64,000 bases of DNA from Sphingomonas pseudosanguinis (GCF_014196255.1 NZ_JACIDH010000014.1:22859-86858), one strand, 5' to 3'. Numbered from the stretch's first letter, positions 1 through 9,792 are shown. Notes: a model not told the origin generated them from the letters alone. Numbers and translations: made by a program.

Positions 1-135
1 GCGCTGCCCGATGCGGCCGAAGCATGGCGCCTGCCCCCCGAGCTGACCGCGCTGCCCCCGCGCCCGGTCTATGGCCGCGCGCCCGATGCCAAGCTGCCCG
101 GCGGCATCACACCGCCCGAGGCCGGCGCCACCTGA
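1..135 (+). CDS. tsaB: TsaB C-terminal fragment, tRNA t6A synthesis
   Basis: Open frame from the window edge to the TGA at 133-135. The last 44 codons include PVYGRAPDAKLPGG, which resembles the conserved tail of TsaB (tRNA threonylcarbamoyladenosine biosynthesis protein). TsaB is the inactive partner that scaffolds TsaD in making t6A37 on ANN-decoding tRNAs. The stop overlaps the start of the following rimI gene (TGATG), and tsaB-rimI is a common pairing, which supports the call. Only the C-terminus is visible, so the nucleotide-binding part cannot be checked. Confidence 0.7.
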   Translation, partial: ALPDAAEAWRLPPELTALPPRPVYGRAPDAKLPGGITPPEAGAT

Positions 136-605
136 TGGCCAGCCTCAGCCTCTCGTTGCGTCCCGGTGACGCGCGCGACGCCGGGGCGGTCGAGGCGGTG
201 ATGGCCGCCGCCTTCGACCCGCAATGGGGCGAAGCCTGGACGCGTTCGCAGCTGCTGGGCGTGATGGCGCTGCCCGGCATCCAGCTGATCCTGGCGGAGA
301 TGGGCCAGGAACCCGCCGGCTTCGCGCTGGTGCGCTCGGTGATGGATGAGGCCGAATTGCTGCTGCTCGGCGTCGTGCCCGACCATCGGCGCAGCGGCGT
401 CGCCAGCGCTTTGGTCGAACGCGTGATGCACGACTGCGCCGCCGCCGGGGTGGTGACGCTGCATCTCGAGGTCCGCGCCAATAACCCCGCCGTGCACTTC
501 TATACCCGCCACGGCTTCGCCAAATGCGGCGAGCGGCGCAACTATTACAAGGGCGCGGACGGGCGCCATTACGACGCGCATACCTATCAGCGGGCCATCG
601 GCTGA
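135..605 (+). CDS. rimI: Ribosomal protein S18-alanine N-acetyltransferase RimI-like
   Basis: A 156-residue GNAT acetyltransferase. The acetyl-CoA loop is visible as VVPDHRRSGVASALVERVM, followed by LEVRANNPAVHFYTRHGF, the typical RimI strand and helix where the conserved Tyr sits before the terminal GERRNYYK segment. The ATG at 135 overlaps the tsaB stop, so it is preferred over the upstream in-frame codon at 24, which would run through tsaB. RimI acetylates the N-terminus of ribosomal protein S18 in E. coli. In alphaproteobacteria the substrate is less certain. Confidence 0.85.
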   Translation: MASLSLSLRPGDARDAGAVEAVMAAAFDPQWGEAWTRSQLLGVMALPGIQLILAEMGQEPAGFALVRSVMDEAELLLLGVVPDHRRSGVASALVERVMHDCAAAGVVTLHLEVRANNPAVHFYTRHGFAKCGERRNYYKGADGRHYDAHTYQRAIG

Positions 606-701
606 GCCGATCACGCTATCCGAGTTATTGCGAGTCGCTATCCTCTTTTCGCAATTAGCCTTTGCGCGTAGAGAGGGGCCAGCCCGAGGAGTTTGAATAT
701 C

Positions 702-1124
702 ATGGCCCGCAAGATCGATCTCGAAGCGCTGTGCGCACAAAAGGGACTGCGCATTACCGAACAGCGTCGCGTGATCGCCCGCGTCCTGTCGGAGGCGGAG
801 GACCATCCGGACGTGGAAAAGGTCTATGAGCGCGCCGCCAAGATCGATCCCGGCATCTCGATCGCGACCGTATACCGCACCGTCCGCCTGTTCGAAGAAG
901 CGGGCATCCTGGACCGCCACGATTTCGGCGACGGCCGCGCCCGCTACGAGCCCTCGCCCGAGGCGCATCACGACCATCTGATCGATGTCGAGACCGGCCG
1001 CGTGATCGAGTTCGTCGACCCGGAACTGGAACAGCTGCAAAAGGCGATCGCCGAGAAGCTGGGCTTCCGCCTGGTCGACCACCGCATGGAACTCTACGGC
1101 GTCAGCCTCGACCGCAAGAGTTGA
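702..1124 (+). CDS. fur: Fur-family metalloregulator
   Basis: A 140-residue Fur/Mur family repressor. The N-terminal winged helix (LRITEQRRVIARVL, then SIATVYRTVRLFEEAGIL) is followed by the dimerisation domain with the metal ligand run EAHHDHLIDVETG. The CxxC zinc pair of classical Fur is absent, as is usual in alphaproteobacterial Fur/Mur proteins. The ATG at 702 has GAGGAG at 685-690. An in-frame TTG at 693 is less likely. Fe2+ or Mn2+ as co-repressor cannot be told from sequence alone. The stop overlaps the next start (TGATG), so it is probably cotranscribed with the acyltransferase gene. Confidence 0.88.
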   Translation: MARKIDLEALCAQKGLRITEQRRVIARVLSEAEDHPDVEKVYERAAKIDPGISIATVYRTVRLFEEAGILDRHDFGDGRARYEPSPEAHHDHLIDVETGRVIEFVDPELEQLQKAIAEKLGFRLVDHRMELYGVSLDRKS

Positions 1125-1870
1125 TGGCCGTCATCGCCCATCGCGATGCCGACAGCAAAGGCGGCCTGCGTGCAGCGGGTCGCCTTTCGTGTATCGTCGC
1201 CGCGCTGCTGATCGCGCTGCCGCTGCACGGCGCGTGGCGGCTGGTGGGGCGCGCCTCGCCCTGGCCGCGCCGTTTCCTGCGGCGGGTCGCGGTGATCCTG
1301 GGCGCGGACATCCGGGTCGTCGGGCAGCCGCTTCACCGCGACGTGATGATCGCGGCCAACCATCTCAGCTGGTTCGACATATTGCTGCTGGCGGGTACGG
1401 CGGGAACGCGGTTCGTCGCCAAGGCCGAGGTCGCCGCGCTGCCGCTGATCGGATGGCTGGCGGGGCTGAACCGGACGGTCTTCGTCGCGCGCGGCGACCG
1501 GCTGGGCGTCGGCGATCAGGTGGCGAGCATCCGCGCAGCACTGGCCGAGCATCAGCCGATCGCGATCTTTCCCGAGGGGACCACCGGCGACGATCTGGAC
1601 CTCCTGCCCTTCAAGCCCGCCCTGTTCGCCGCGCTGGTGCCGCCGGTGCCGGGCATCCGCATCCAGCCGGTCAGGATCGATTACGGCGCGGCAGCTGGCG
1701 ACCTCGCCTGGCTGGGCACCGATCCCGGCGACGCCCATGCCCGGCGCGTGCTGCGCCGGCCGGGGCGGTTCAGCGTGACGCTGCACTATCTGGACCCGTT
1801 CGATCCCGCCGATCATCCCGATCGCAAAGCCCTGGCCGCCGAGGCCCGCGCACGGATCGCCAACGCCTGA
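1124..1870 (+). CDS. 1-acylglycerol-3-phosphate O-acyltransferase (PlsC family)
   Basis: A 248-residue membrane-associated acyltransferase. The catalytic HX4D motif is NHLSWFD (about residue 80) and the glycerophosphate-binding motif is FPEGTTGDD. A hydrophobic N-terminal segment (IVAALLIALPLHGAW) would anchor it in the inner membrane. The family transfers an acyl group to lysophosphatidic acid to give phosphatidic acid. A role in ornithine-lipid synthesis (OlsA-like) is possible. It starts at 1124 by overlapping the fur stop. Confidence 0.82.
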   Translation: MAVIAHRDADSKGGLRAAGRLSCIVAALLIALPLHGAWRLVGRASPWPRRFLRRVAVILGADIRVVGQPLHRDVMIAANHLSWFDILLLAGTAGTRFVAKAEVAALPLIGWLAGLNRTVFVARGDRLGVGDQVASIRAALAEHQPIAIFPEGTTGDDLDLLPFKPALFAALVPPVPGIRIQPVRIDYGAAAGDLAWLGTDPGDAHARRVLRRPGRFSVTLHYLDPFDPADHPDRKALAAEARARIANA

Positions 1871-1886
1871 TTTTAAAGCCGTTCAC

Positions 1887-2007
1887 ATTCCTCCCCTGCA
1901 AGGGGAGAGGGACCAGCGAAGCTGGTGGAGGGGTATCACCCCTATCGAGAGCGTGACACCCCTCCGTCAGGGCTTCGCCCTGCCACCTCCCCTTGCAGGG
2001 GAGGAAT
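1887..2007. repeat. Inverted-repeat element, REP-like
   Basis: Perfect 21-bp arms at 1887-1907 and 1987-2007 enclose an 80-bp centre containing further small palindromes. Its right half (CCCTCCGTCAG.., ..GCCACCTCCCC) is shared with the repeat at 9793-9916, so this is a dispersed family. It fills the gap between plsC and miaB. It could act as a transcript-stabilising or attenuating hairpin. Confidence 0.7.
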
Positions 2008-2052
2008 AGGGGAACGCTGGCGAGCATGACCGTTTTGCGATAAGGGGCGCGG

Positions 2053-3375
2053 ATGCCCGCATCCCCCAAGACCTTTCACGTCAAGTCCTTCGGCTGTCAG
2101 ATGAACGTCTATGACGGCGAGCGCATGGCCGAGCTGATGGCCGCGCAAGGCCTGACGACGACCGACGATGCCAGTGCCGCCGATCTGGTGGTGCTCAACA
2201 CCTGCCACATTCGTGAGCGCGCGACTGAGCGGGTCTATTCGGAGATCGGCCGGCTGCGCAAGGACGCGGGCGAACAGGGCCGCAAGCCGATGATCGCGGT
2301 CGCCGGCTGCGTCGCGCAGGCGGAAGGCGAGGAAATCGTCCGCCGCGCCAAGGTCGATGTGGTTGTCGGCCCGCAGGCCTATCACAACCTGCCCGATCTG
2401 GTTGCCAAGGCGGCGGCAGGCGAGGCCGCGCTCGACACCGACATGCCGGTCGAGTCGAAGTTCGCGCATCTGCCGGGCCGCCGCAAGGTGAACCCCTCGG
2501 CGTTCCTGACGGTGCAGGAAGGCTGCGACAAATTCTGCACCTATTGCGTCGTGCCCTATACGCGCGGCGCGGAGGTCAGCCGCTCCTATTCGGCGATCAT
2601 GGACGAGGCGCGGTCGCTGGTCGATGCCGGTGCGCGCGAGATCACGCTGCTGGGTCAGAACGTCAATGCCTGGAACGACGCCGACGATCGCGGCCTGCAT
2701 GGCCTGATCCGCGAGATGGACCGGATTCCGGGGCTGCACCGCATCCGCTATACGACCAGCCACCCCAACGACATGACGCAGGGGTTGATCGATGCGCACC
2801 GCGATGTCGAAAGCCTGATGCCGTTCCTCCATCTGCCGGTCCAGTCGGGGAGCGACCGCATCCTGAAGGCGATGAACCGCCAGCATAGCCGCGACAGCTA
2901 TATGCGGCTGATGGACCGGGTGCGCGCGGTACGGCCCGACATCGCGCTGTCGGGCGACTTCATCGTCGGTTTCCCCGGAGAAACCGAACAAGACTTCGCC
3001 GACACGCTGAGCCTGGTCGACGCGATGGGCTATGCCCAGGCGTTCAGCTTCAAATACTCGCCCCGCCCCGGCACGCCCGCCGCCTCCATGGACGATCAGG
3101 TGCCGGCCGAAGTGATGGACGAGCGGCTCCAGCGGCTGCAGGCGTCGCTCAACCGCGACCAGCACGCCTTCAACATGGCGAGCGTCGGCCGGAGCTGCAC
3201 CGTCCTGATCGAACGGCGCGGCAAGCTGCCCGGCCAGATGCTCGGTAAGTCGCCCTGGCTCCAGTCGGTCCACCTGATCGGCGACCATCAGATCGGTGAC
3301 CTGGTCGAAGTCGAACTGGTCGCCGCCGGCCCCAACTCGCTGACCGGACAAGCGAAGGTGAAGGCTGCGGCGTAA
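2053..3375 (+). CDS. miaB: tRNA-2-methylthio-N6-dimethylallyladenosine synthase MiaB
   Basis: A 440-residue methylthiotransferase. The N-terminal UPF0004 domain carries the three auxiliary-cluster cysteines (C15 in SFGCQMN, C51 in NTCHIRE, C86 in AGCVAQ). The radical-SAM CxxxCxxC is C158-C162-C165 (CDKFCTYC). A C-terminal TRAM domain follows. It converts i6A37 to ms2i6A37 on tRNAs reading UNN codons. The length is normal and all six cysteines are present. The gene precedes phoH in the usual alphaproteobacterial order. Confidence 0.95.
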   Translation: MPASPKTFHVKSFGCQMNVYDGERMAELMAAQGLTTTDDASAADLVVLNTCHIRERATERVYSEIGRLRKDAGEQGRKPMIAVAGCVAQAEGEEIVRRAKVDVVVGPQAYHNLPDLVAKAAAGEAALDTDMPVESKFAHLPGRRKVNPSAFLTVQEGCDKFCTYCVVPYTRGAEVSRSYSAIMDEARSLVDAGAREITLLGQNVNAWNDADDRGLHGLIREMDRIPGLHRIRYTTSHPNDMTQGLIDAHRDVESLMPFLHLPVQSGSDRILKAMNRQHSRDSYMRLMDRVRAVRPDIALSGDFIVGFPGETEQDFADTLSLVDAMGYAQAFSFKYSPRPGTPAASMDDQVPAEVMDERLQRLQASLNRDQHAFNMASVGRSCTVLIERRGKLPGQMLGKSPWLQSVHLIGDHQIGDLVEVELVAAGPNSLTGQAKVKAAA

Positions 3376-3445
3376 CTCCGCCCCGTCCGCATCCTCGACC
3401 GCCGTTCAGGCTGAGCGAAGCCCACGCTCGCACTTCCGCGATTTT

Positions 3446-3591
3446 GTTCGCGCGGAGACGCGGAGATGTCTCGCCCGCTGATAGTGTATCCAGCACTCGT
3501 AGTTGGAAGACATTTTTCGAACGCCTGACGCAGACAGGCCAAGATTGCGGCTGGATACACCCTCTCCGCGCCTCCGCGTCTCCGCGCGAAC
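3446..3591. repeat. Nested long hairpin in the miaB-phoH gap
   Basis: The 425-bp gap 3376-3800 holds no convincing gene. Perfect 20-bp arms lie at 3446-3465 and 3572-3591, and a second perfect 11-bp pair (GTGTATCCAGC) lies inside at 3484-3494 and 3550-3560. The following 3600-3715 stretch is another purine/pyrimidine-skewed, partly self-complementary block (CGCAGAGGCGCAGAGG.., ..CCTCCGCGCCGCTGCGCG). A lone divergent copy of the 7381 REP arm lies at about 3402-3425. Confidence 0.65.
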
Positions 3592-3800
3592 CAAAATCTT
3601 CTCAATCGCGCAGAGGCGCAGAGGAAGAAGAATGTCTTCCGACTGAAACGGAGGGCTCTTCTTCTCCGCTTCCTCCGCGCCCTCCGCGCCGCTGCGCGCA
3701 AAAAACTGTCTTCCCGTCACACCCATGTCACGCAATTTCGCTGGCGTTCCGATCCTCGCCACCCCATCTTGGGGGAACCTACTGACGGTGAAAGGACCGC

Positions 3801-4799
3801 ATGAGCCGCAAGCCCCTCCCCGCCCAGGCCGGTGAACGCAGCCGGGCGGAACTCAGCTTCGACAAGCCGCAAGTGCTGGCGCAGCTGTTCGGCCAATATG
3901 ACCGCAATCTGGTCGCATTGGAGAATCGATTGGGCGTCTACATCACCGCGCGCGGCAACCGCGTCGGGCTGGAGGGGACCGCCGAGCAGGTCGCGCTGGC
4001 CCGCGACGTGCTGAACGACCTGTACGCGCGTATCCAGCGCGGCGAGGAGGTCGATACCGGGCTGGTCGACGCCGCGATCGCGATGGCCTCCGAACCGACG
4101 CTCGACGGCATACTCAGCGCCGAACGCACCTCCGCCCCGCCGATCATGATCCGCACGCGCAAGAAGACGATCGTGCCGCGCACCCCCGCCCAGGCGCATT
4201 ATATGAAGGAGCTCGTGTCCAACGACATGATCTTCGCGCTGGGACCGGCGGGCACCGGCAAGACCTATCTGGCGGTGGCGCAGGCGGTGGCGCAGCTCAT
4301 CACCGGATCGGTCCAACGGCTGATCCTGTCGCGCCCGGCGGTCGAGGCGGGCGAGAAGCTGGGCTTCCTGCCCGGCGACATGAAGGAGAAGGTCGATCCC
4401 TATCTCCGCCCGCTCTACGACGCGCTGCATGACTGCCTGCCCGCCGAGCAGGTGGAACGGCGGATCGCCAGCGGCGAGATCGAGATCGCGCCGATCGCCT
4501 TCATGCGCGGCCGGACGCTGGCCGACGCCTTCGTCATCCTCGACGAGGCGCAGAACACCACGCCGGCGCAGATGAAGATGTTCCTGACCCGCTTCGGCCA
4601 GAACAGCCGTATGGTCATCTGCGGCGACCCCAACCAGGTCGACCTGCCCGGCGGCGTGCCCGCCTCCGGCCTGGCCGATGCGGTGCGTCGCCTGGAGGGG
4701 ATCGAGGGGATCGCCATGAGCCGCTTCACCGCCGCCGACGTCGTCCGCCACCCGATCGTCGGGCGCATCGTCGACGCCTATGAAGGGCCGAACGCCTGA
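3801..4799 (+). CDS. phoH: PhoH-family ATPase (YbeZ-like)
   Basis: A 332-residue PhoH-like protein. Walker A is GPAGTGKT and Walker B is FVILDEAQN, followed by the conserved TPAQMKMFLTRFG. An N-terminal KH-like RNA-binding segment precedes the ATPase. PhoH/YbeZ partners YbeY in rRNA processing and is usually followed directly by ybeY. Here a vapBC pair intervenes. AAGGAC lies just before the ATG. Confidence 0.92.
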   Translation: MSRKPLPAQAGERSRAELSFDKPQVLAQLFGQYDRNLVALENRLGVYITARGNRVGLEGTAEQVALARDVLNDLYARIQRGEEVDTGLVDAAIAMASEPTLDGILSAERTSAPPIMIRTRKKTIVPRTPAQAHYMKELVSNDMIFALGPAGTGKTYLAVAQAVAQLITGSVQRLILSRPAVEAGEKLGFLPGDMKEKVDPYLRPLYDALHDCLPAEQVERRIASGEIEIAPIAFMRGRTLADAFVILDEAQNTTPAQMKMFLTRFGQNSRMVICGDPNQVDLPGGVPASGLADAVRRLEGIEGIAMSRFTAADVVRHPIVGRIVDAYEGPNA

Positions 4800-4813
4800 G
4801 ATAGGATGCGCGC

Positions 4814-5083
4814 ATGGCCGAACGCGATCCCTATCCCCCGCTGACGCTGGGCACCGACACGCGCGAGCAGGTCGCGCGCGCGGCCCGGCGTCTGGGCGTC
4901 AGCGAGGAGGAGGCGATTCGGCGGGCGCTCGCGGAACTGCTGGTCAAGGCCGAGCCTGACCAAATGGAGCGACGCCCCTTGCGCGACGTCATTGCGGAAC
5001 TGCACCGCACCTCGGCGTTGCCGCCACCGACCGGCATCGTCATCGACAAGGCATTTTACGACGATCTTTCAGGCGGCCTGTGA
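4814..5083 (+). CDS. vapB: VapB-type antitoxin
   Basis: An 89-residue protein. Its N-terminal half (TREQVARAARRLGVSEEEAIRRALAE) fits a short ribbon-helix-helix-like DNA-binding and dimer module. The C-terminal half would be the toxin-neutralising tail. It is assigned as antitoxin because its stop overlaps the GTG start of a PIN-domain gene (GTGA), the normal vapBC arrangement. It would neutralise VapC and autoregulate the pair. Confidence 0.75.
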   Translation: MAERDPYPPLTLGTDTREQVARAARRLGVSEEEAIRRALAELLVKAEPDQMERRPLRDVIAELHRTSALPPPTGIVIDKAFYDDLSGGL

Positions 5084-5493
5084 GTATTTTTGTCGACGCC
5101 TCGGCGCTGGTCGCGATCATCCTGAAGGAAACCGAGGTCGACAGGCTCGCCGAGCGGCTGGAGAATCATGACGAGCGTCTGACCAGCGCCGTCGCGCTTT
5201 GGGAAACGATGGCAGCCGTACGGCGGGCGCGTGACACGAGTGTCGAACTGGCATGGGCGGAAGTCGAGCGATTTCGCCTAGCGCTCGACCTCCGGCTCCT
5301 TCCGATCGGCGCCGAGGAAGCCGAACAGGCCGTCATCGCCTATGCCCGCTACGGCAAGGGCCATCACCCCGCCCGCCTCAACATGGGCGATTGTTTTGCC
5401 TATGCCTGCGCGCATGGCCAAGACGCGGAACTCTTGTACAAGGGCGACGATTTTGCCCTGACTGACCTGGCCGATCCTGAAAGGCTCCAATGA
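5080..5493 (+). CDS. vapC: VapC-type PIN-domain ribonuclease toxin
   Basis: A 137-residue PIN domain. It starts with the strand IFVDASALVAIIL (first acidic residue D6), then ALWETMAAV with the conserved Glu, and ends with MGDCFAYACA and LLYKGDDFALTDL, which supply the remaining acidic metal ligands. All four PIN acidic positions look intact, so the toxin is probably active. VapC enzymes cut tRNA or rRNA. The GTG start overlaps vapB and the stop overlaps ybeY. Confidence 0.85.
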   Translation: MSIFVDASALVAIILKETEVDRLAERLENHDERLTSAVALWETMAAVRRARDTSVELAWAEVERFRLALDLRLLPIGAEEAEQAVIAYARYGKGHHPARLNMGDCFAYACAHGQDAELLYKGDDFALTDLADPERLQ

Positions 5494-6005
5494 TCGAGAT
5501 TGCGCTGATCCATGAAGAGCCCTGGTCGGGCGACGAGCAGAGTTGGGAGGCGCTAGCCACCCGCGCCGCGCGCGCCGCGATCGAGCGGACGCCGCATGGC
5601 CCCTTGCTGACCACGCCCGCGCTGATCGAGATTTCGGTGCGGCTGACCAGCGATGACGAGGTGCACGCGCTCAACCGCCAGTACCGACAGAAGGACAAGC
5701 CGACCAACGTCCTGTCCTTCCCGATGGTGCAGCCCGATCTGATCGCGACGGTGACGCAGAATTCGGACGATGGCGAAGTGCTGCTCGGCGACATCGTGCT
5801 GGCCCACGGTGTCTGCGTCGCCGAAGCGGCCGAACGCGGGATCGCGACCGAAACCCATGCCACGCATCTGCTGGTGCATGGCGTGCTGCATCTGCTAGGC
5901 TATGACCATATGCAGGATGACGAGGCCGAAGCGATGGAAGCGATCGAGCGCGACGCGCTGGCCAGCCTCGGCATCGATGACCCCTATCTAGTGCGCGAGG
6001 ACTGA
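5490..6005 (+). CDS. ybeY: Endoribonuclease YbeY, 16S rRNA maturation
   Basis: A 171-residue UPF0054 metalloprotein. The zinc site is HGVLHLLGYDH (H3xH5xH type), followed by acidic EAEAMEAIE. A conserved RxxDKPTNVLSFP segment lies upstream. YbeY acts in 16S 3'-end maturation and ribosome quality control. The ATG overlaps the vapC stop (ATGA), so ybeY is translationally coupled to a toxin gene rather than to phoH. Confidence 0.93.
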   Translation: MIEIALIHEEPWSGDEQSWEALATRAARAAIERTPHGPLLTTPALIEISVRLTSDDEVHALNRQYRQKDKPTNVLSFPMVQPDLIATVTQNSDDGEVLLGDIVLAHGVCVAEAAERGIATETHATHLLVHGVLHLLGYDHMQDDEAEAMEAIERDALASLGIDDPYLVRED

Positions 6006-6014
6006 CACCCCCCG

Positions 6015-6916
<902 letters not shown>

Positions 6917-6920
<4 letters not shown>

Positions 6921-7363
6921 TCCGCGCCTATCGGGCGGACGACCGCGACGCTTGCCTGGCGCTGTTCGACGGCAACAGCGCCCCCTATTTCGCGCCCTCC
7001 GAGCGGGCCGATTTCGCCCATTTCCTTGACCACGAGGCCGCAGCATGGGGCTTTCAGGTGGCCGAGCAGGACGGGCGGATCGTCGGCTGTGGCGGCATGG
7101 CGATCGACGCGGAGGAGAGAACCGCGCATCTGTGCTGGGGCATGGTCGAGCGCCACTTGCATCGGCAGGGCATCGGCACCGCGCTGGTCCGCACGCGGCT
7201 GGATCGGGCGGCTGAGGCGGGGGCCCGCGCGGTGCGGCTGGACACCAGTCAGCATAGCCGGGCCTTTTACGAGCGGCTCGGCTTTGTCAGCGAGGGCGTG
7301 ACGGCGAATGGCTATGGGCCGGGGCTGGACCGCGTCGACATGGTGCTGATCATCGGCGGTTGA
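6917..7363 (+). CDS. GNAT-family N-acetyltransferase
   Basis: A 148-residue GNAT protein. MVERHLHRQGIGTALVRTRL is the acetyl-CoA pyrophosphate loop, and LDTSQHSRAFYERLGFVSEG is the C-terminal signature with the likely general-acid Tyr. The substrate is unknown. The start overlaps the corC stop (ATGA), so it is probably in the same transcript. Confidence 0.8.
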
Positions 7364-7380
7364 ATGGCGGGGTTGGGGCG

Positions 7381-7470
7381 TGGCCTTCGACTTCGCTCAG
7401 GCTGAATGGGGCAAGGGGCAATGAGCCTTTTACCAACGTCTGTTCAGCCTGAGCGAAGTCGAAGGCCACG
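7381..7470. repeat. Paired REP-like palindrome, family A
   Basis: Inverted arms of about 27-29 bp at 7381-7407 and 7442-7470, with core GGCCTTCGACTTCGCTCAG and its complement. The same arm recurs in inverted pairs at 45791-45893, 48007-48083 and 50177-50257, and flanking a gene at 54140 and 54754. The rest of the 394-bp gap (7364-7757) holds no gene I can support. Confidence 0.8.
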
Positions 7471-7525
7471 CCCTCCACGACCGTTCCCAAGTCACACACT
7501 CGATCACTGACGATGGTTTAATCCA

Positions 7526-7537
7526 TTATCGCGATAA
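7526..7537. promoter_or_regulatory. Possible operator palindrome
   Basis: TTATCGCGATAA is a perfect 12-bp palindrome in the AT-rich stretch upstream of the sugar dehydrogenase gene. A second short inverted repeat (ATTCGC/GCGAAT) lies about 15-35 bp further on. It could be a regulator site. No regulator gene is adjacent. Confidence 0.25.
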
Positions 7538-7757
7538 AAATTCGCCCGCTAAAAGCGAATCAACAGGTTAAGTATGTCGGGCTCGTGGCATTGCATCGCC
7601 CCCCGACGCTTCCCGGTTCGAGGGCGCGAAATAACTCCCTGACCTTCGCGCCTTCGATGGCCGCCGGTGCGCTCCCTAAACACCGGCGGCCACCCTTCGT
7701 GCAAGGGCCCGTGCACACCCCCTTCCCCCCATGCCGCGCTGCGCGTATCTCTGGCAT

Positions 7758-9086
7758 ATGCGTAAACACGTCCTGATCGTCTCCGGCATCATCGTCCTGA
7801 TCGGTATCGCCGTCATTGCCTGGCTGGCCTGGCCTGATACGGCGCGGTTGAGCGTCGATCAGGTGGCCGGCAAGCAGCCGACGATCAGCGCACCGCGCGA
7901 GCAGGTGATCCCCACCGTCAATATCGCCAAGCCGGTCGGCTGGGCGCAGGGGGCCAAGCCGCAGGTAGCACCGGGTCTGGCGATTCAAGCCTTCGCCACC
8001 AGCCTCGACCATCCCCGCTGGCTGTACGAACTGCCCAATGGCGACGTGCTGGTGGCCGAGACCAACTCGCCGCCGCGCCCTGCCGCCGGCATCACGCAGC
8101 GGGTGATGAACTTCTTCCTCGGCCGCGCCGGCGCGGCGGTGCCGTCGGCCAATCGCATCACGCTGCTGCGCGACACCAATGGCGACGGCAAGGCCGATAT
8201 GAAGACCGCCTTCATGACCGGGCTGAACTCGCCCTTCGGCATGGTGTTCTTCGACGGCTATCTCTACATCGCCAACACCGATGCGCTGGTGCGCGTGCCG
8301 TACCGCGAGGGCGAGACGCAGATCACCGCCAAGCCCGAAAAGGTCGTGCCGTTGCGCGGCGGGGGCAATCACTGGGCGCGCAACGTGATCGCGGCGGAGG
8401 ATGGCAAGACCCTCTATGTCTCGGTCGGCTCGGCCAGCAACATCGCCGAGAACGGCATGGATGCCGAGAAATTCCGCGCGACGATCCTGCAGGTCTGGCC
8501 GAACGACAAGAACTGGCGCGTCTATGCCGGCGGCCTGCGCAATCCGGTCGGCATGGCGCTCAACCCGATCAGCAACCGGCTGTGGACGGTGGTCAATGAG
8601 CGCGACATGCTCGGCTCCGACCTCGCGCCCGACTATCTGACCCAGGTCGAGTTCGGCGACCATTTCGGCTGGCCCTGGTATTATTGGGGTGGCTATCCCG
8701 ATGATCGGGTCGAGCCGGCCAATCCCGCGCTCCAGCAATATGTGAAGCGCCCCGATTATGCGCTGGGGCCGCATGTCGCCGCGCTGGGCCTGACCTTCTC
8801 GCAAAATGCCAGGCTCGGCGACCGCTTCGCGCGCGGCGCGTTCGTCGGCGAGCATGGGTCGTGGAACCGCAAGCCTGCCTCGGGCTACAAGGTCGTGTTC
8901 GTGCCGTTCGGCGCGAACGGGTTCCCCGTGGCGGGCGCCAAGCCGGTCGACGTGGTCGGCGGCTTCCTAGACGGCAAGGGCGAGGCGCAGGGCCGGCCGG
9001 TCGGCGTGATCGTCGACAAGGCGGGCGGTCTGCTGGTCGCCGATGACGTCGGCAATGTCGTGTGGCGGGTCAGCGCAGCAAAGTGA
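7758..9086 (+). CDS. Sorbosone/glucose dehydrogenase-like beta-propeller protein
   Basis: A 442-residue exported protein. A hydrophobic N-terminal segment (LIVSGIIVLIGIAVIAWLAW) acts as signal or anchor. A soluble PQQ-type sugar dehydrogenase fold follows, with LDHPRWLYELPNGDVLVAE, GGGNHWARNVI, YAGGLRNPVGMALNP and FVGEHGSWNRKPASGYKVVFVPF typical of the L-sorbosone dehydrogenase family. It probably oxidises a sugar or sugar alcohol in the periplasm. The ATG at 7758 gives a clean signal segment. An in-frame ATG at 7731 would add nine polar residues. Confidence 0.78.
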   Translation: MRKHVLIVSGIIVLIGIAVIAWLAWPDTARLSVDQVAGKQPTISAPREQVIPTVNIAKPVGWAQGAKPQVAPGLAIQAFATSLDHPRWLYELPNGDVLVAETNSPPRPAAGITQRVMNFFLGRAGAAVPSANRITLLRDTNGDGKADMKTAFMTGLNSPFGMVFFDGYLYIANTDALVRVPYREGETQITAKPEKVVPLRGGGNHWARNVIAAEDGKTLYVSVGSASNIAENGMDAEKFRATILQVWPNDKNWRVYAGGLRNPVGMALNPISNRLWTVVNERDMLGSDLAPDYLTQVEFGDHFGWPWYYWGGYPDDRVEPANPALQQYVKRPDYALGPHVAALGLTFSQNARLGDRFARGAFVGEHGSWNRKPASGYKVVFVPFGANGFPVAGAKPVDVVGGFLDGKGEAQGRPVGVIVDKAGGLLVADDVGNVVWRVSAAK

Positions 9087-9102
9087 CGCGCGGGCTTGCG
9101 GG

Positions 9103-9732
9103 TCAGGCCGGCTTGACCCGCAGCAGCGCCAGACCGAAGCCGACGAAGATCGCGCCGGTCATCCGGTTGAAGGCGCGCTTCACCGCCGGTTTGGCGAGGT
9201 AGCGCGACAGCGAACGACCGCCGAGCGCATAGACGCCGTACCAAAAGGCCTCGATCACCGCGAAGGTCGCGACCAGCGTCGCGAACTGTGGGACCTGCGC
9301 GCGGGCGGGATTGATGAACTGCGGCAGGAAGGCGACCGCGAACAGGATCAGCTTGGGATTGCTGATACCGATGAGGAAGCCGCCGCGGAACAGCGCGGTG
9401 CGCGACAGGCTGCGCGGCAGCACGGCCTCGCTGACGTCGAGCGGTGCGATGTCCGCCCGCCATGCCTTGATGCCCAGATACAGAAGATAGGCGACGCCGG
9501 CATAGCGGATCACCTCGAACGCGCCGGGCAGCGCGAGCAGCAACGTGGTCAGCCCGGCAGCGGAGGCGGCGAGCACCAGCACGACGGCGGACAGGCATCC
9601 CGCCATGGCGGCGACGCTGCGCTTCAGCCCCATATCGACCGATCGGGTCAGGATGTGCAGCATGTTGGGGCCGGGCGTACCCGACAGCAGGAAGACGGCC
9701 CCGACGAAGAGCCACCATGTGTGCAGCGCCAT
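9103..9732 (-). CDS. LysE/RhtB-family amino-acid exporter
   Basis: A 209-residue integral membrane protein with about six hydrophobic segments. The family signature near the N-terminus is SGTPGPNMLHILTRSV, and GISNPKLILFAVAFLPQF lies mid-protein. RhtB-type proteins export homoserine, threonine or related amino acids. The ATG at 9732 is preceded by AAGGGG on the minus strand. An in-frame start at 9762 would add a charged extension unlike the family. Confidence 0.85.
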   Translation of the reverse strand: MALHTWWLFVGAVFLLSGTPGPNMLHILTRSVDMGLKRSVAAMAGCLSAVVLVLAASAAGLTTLLLALPGAFEVIRYAGVAYLLYLGIKAWRADIAPLDVSEAVLPRSLSRTALFRGGFLIGISNPKLILFAVAFLPQFINPARAQVPQFATLVATFAVIEAFWYGVYALGGRSLSRYLAKPAVKRAFNRMTGAIFVGFGLALLRVKPA

Positions 9733-9792
9733 GTGCGTTTCCCCTTGCAGATGGCGTGGCATTAGGGACGGTTGAACCGAACCGCAAATATC

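Noticed and set aside
1942..3351. 469-codon open frame antisense to miaB
   Set aside because: GC-rich codon bias opens antisense frames. The translation has no family features, while miaB on the other strand has all its motifs. The same reasoning removes other antisense frames over uvrB, metK, pyk, ruvB and the ejection gene.
3444..3785. 113-codon frame across the miaB-phoH gap
   Set aside because: It consists of translated inverted-repeat sequence (RASASPREPKSS-type low complexity). The hairpins explain the stretch better.
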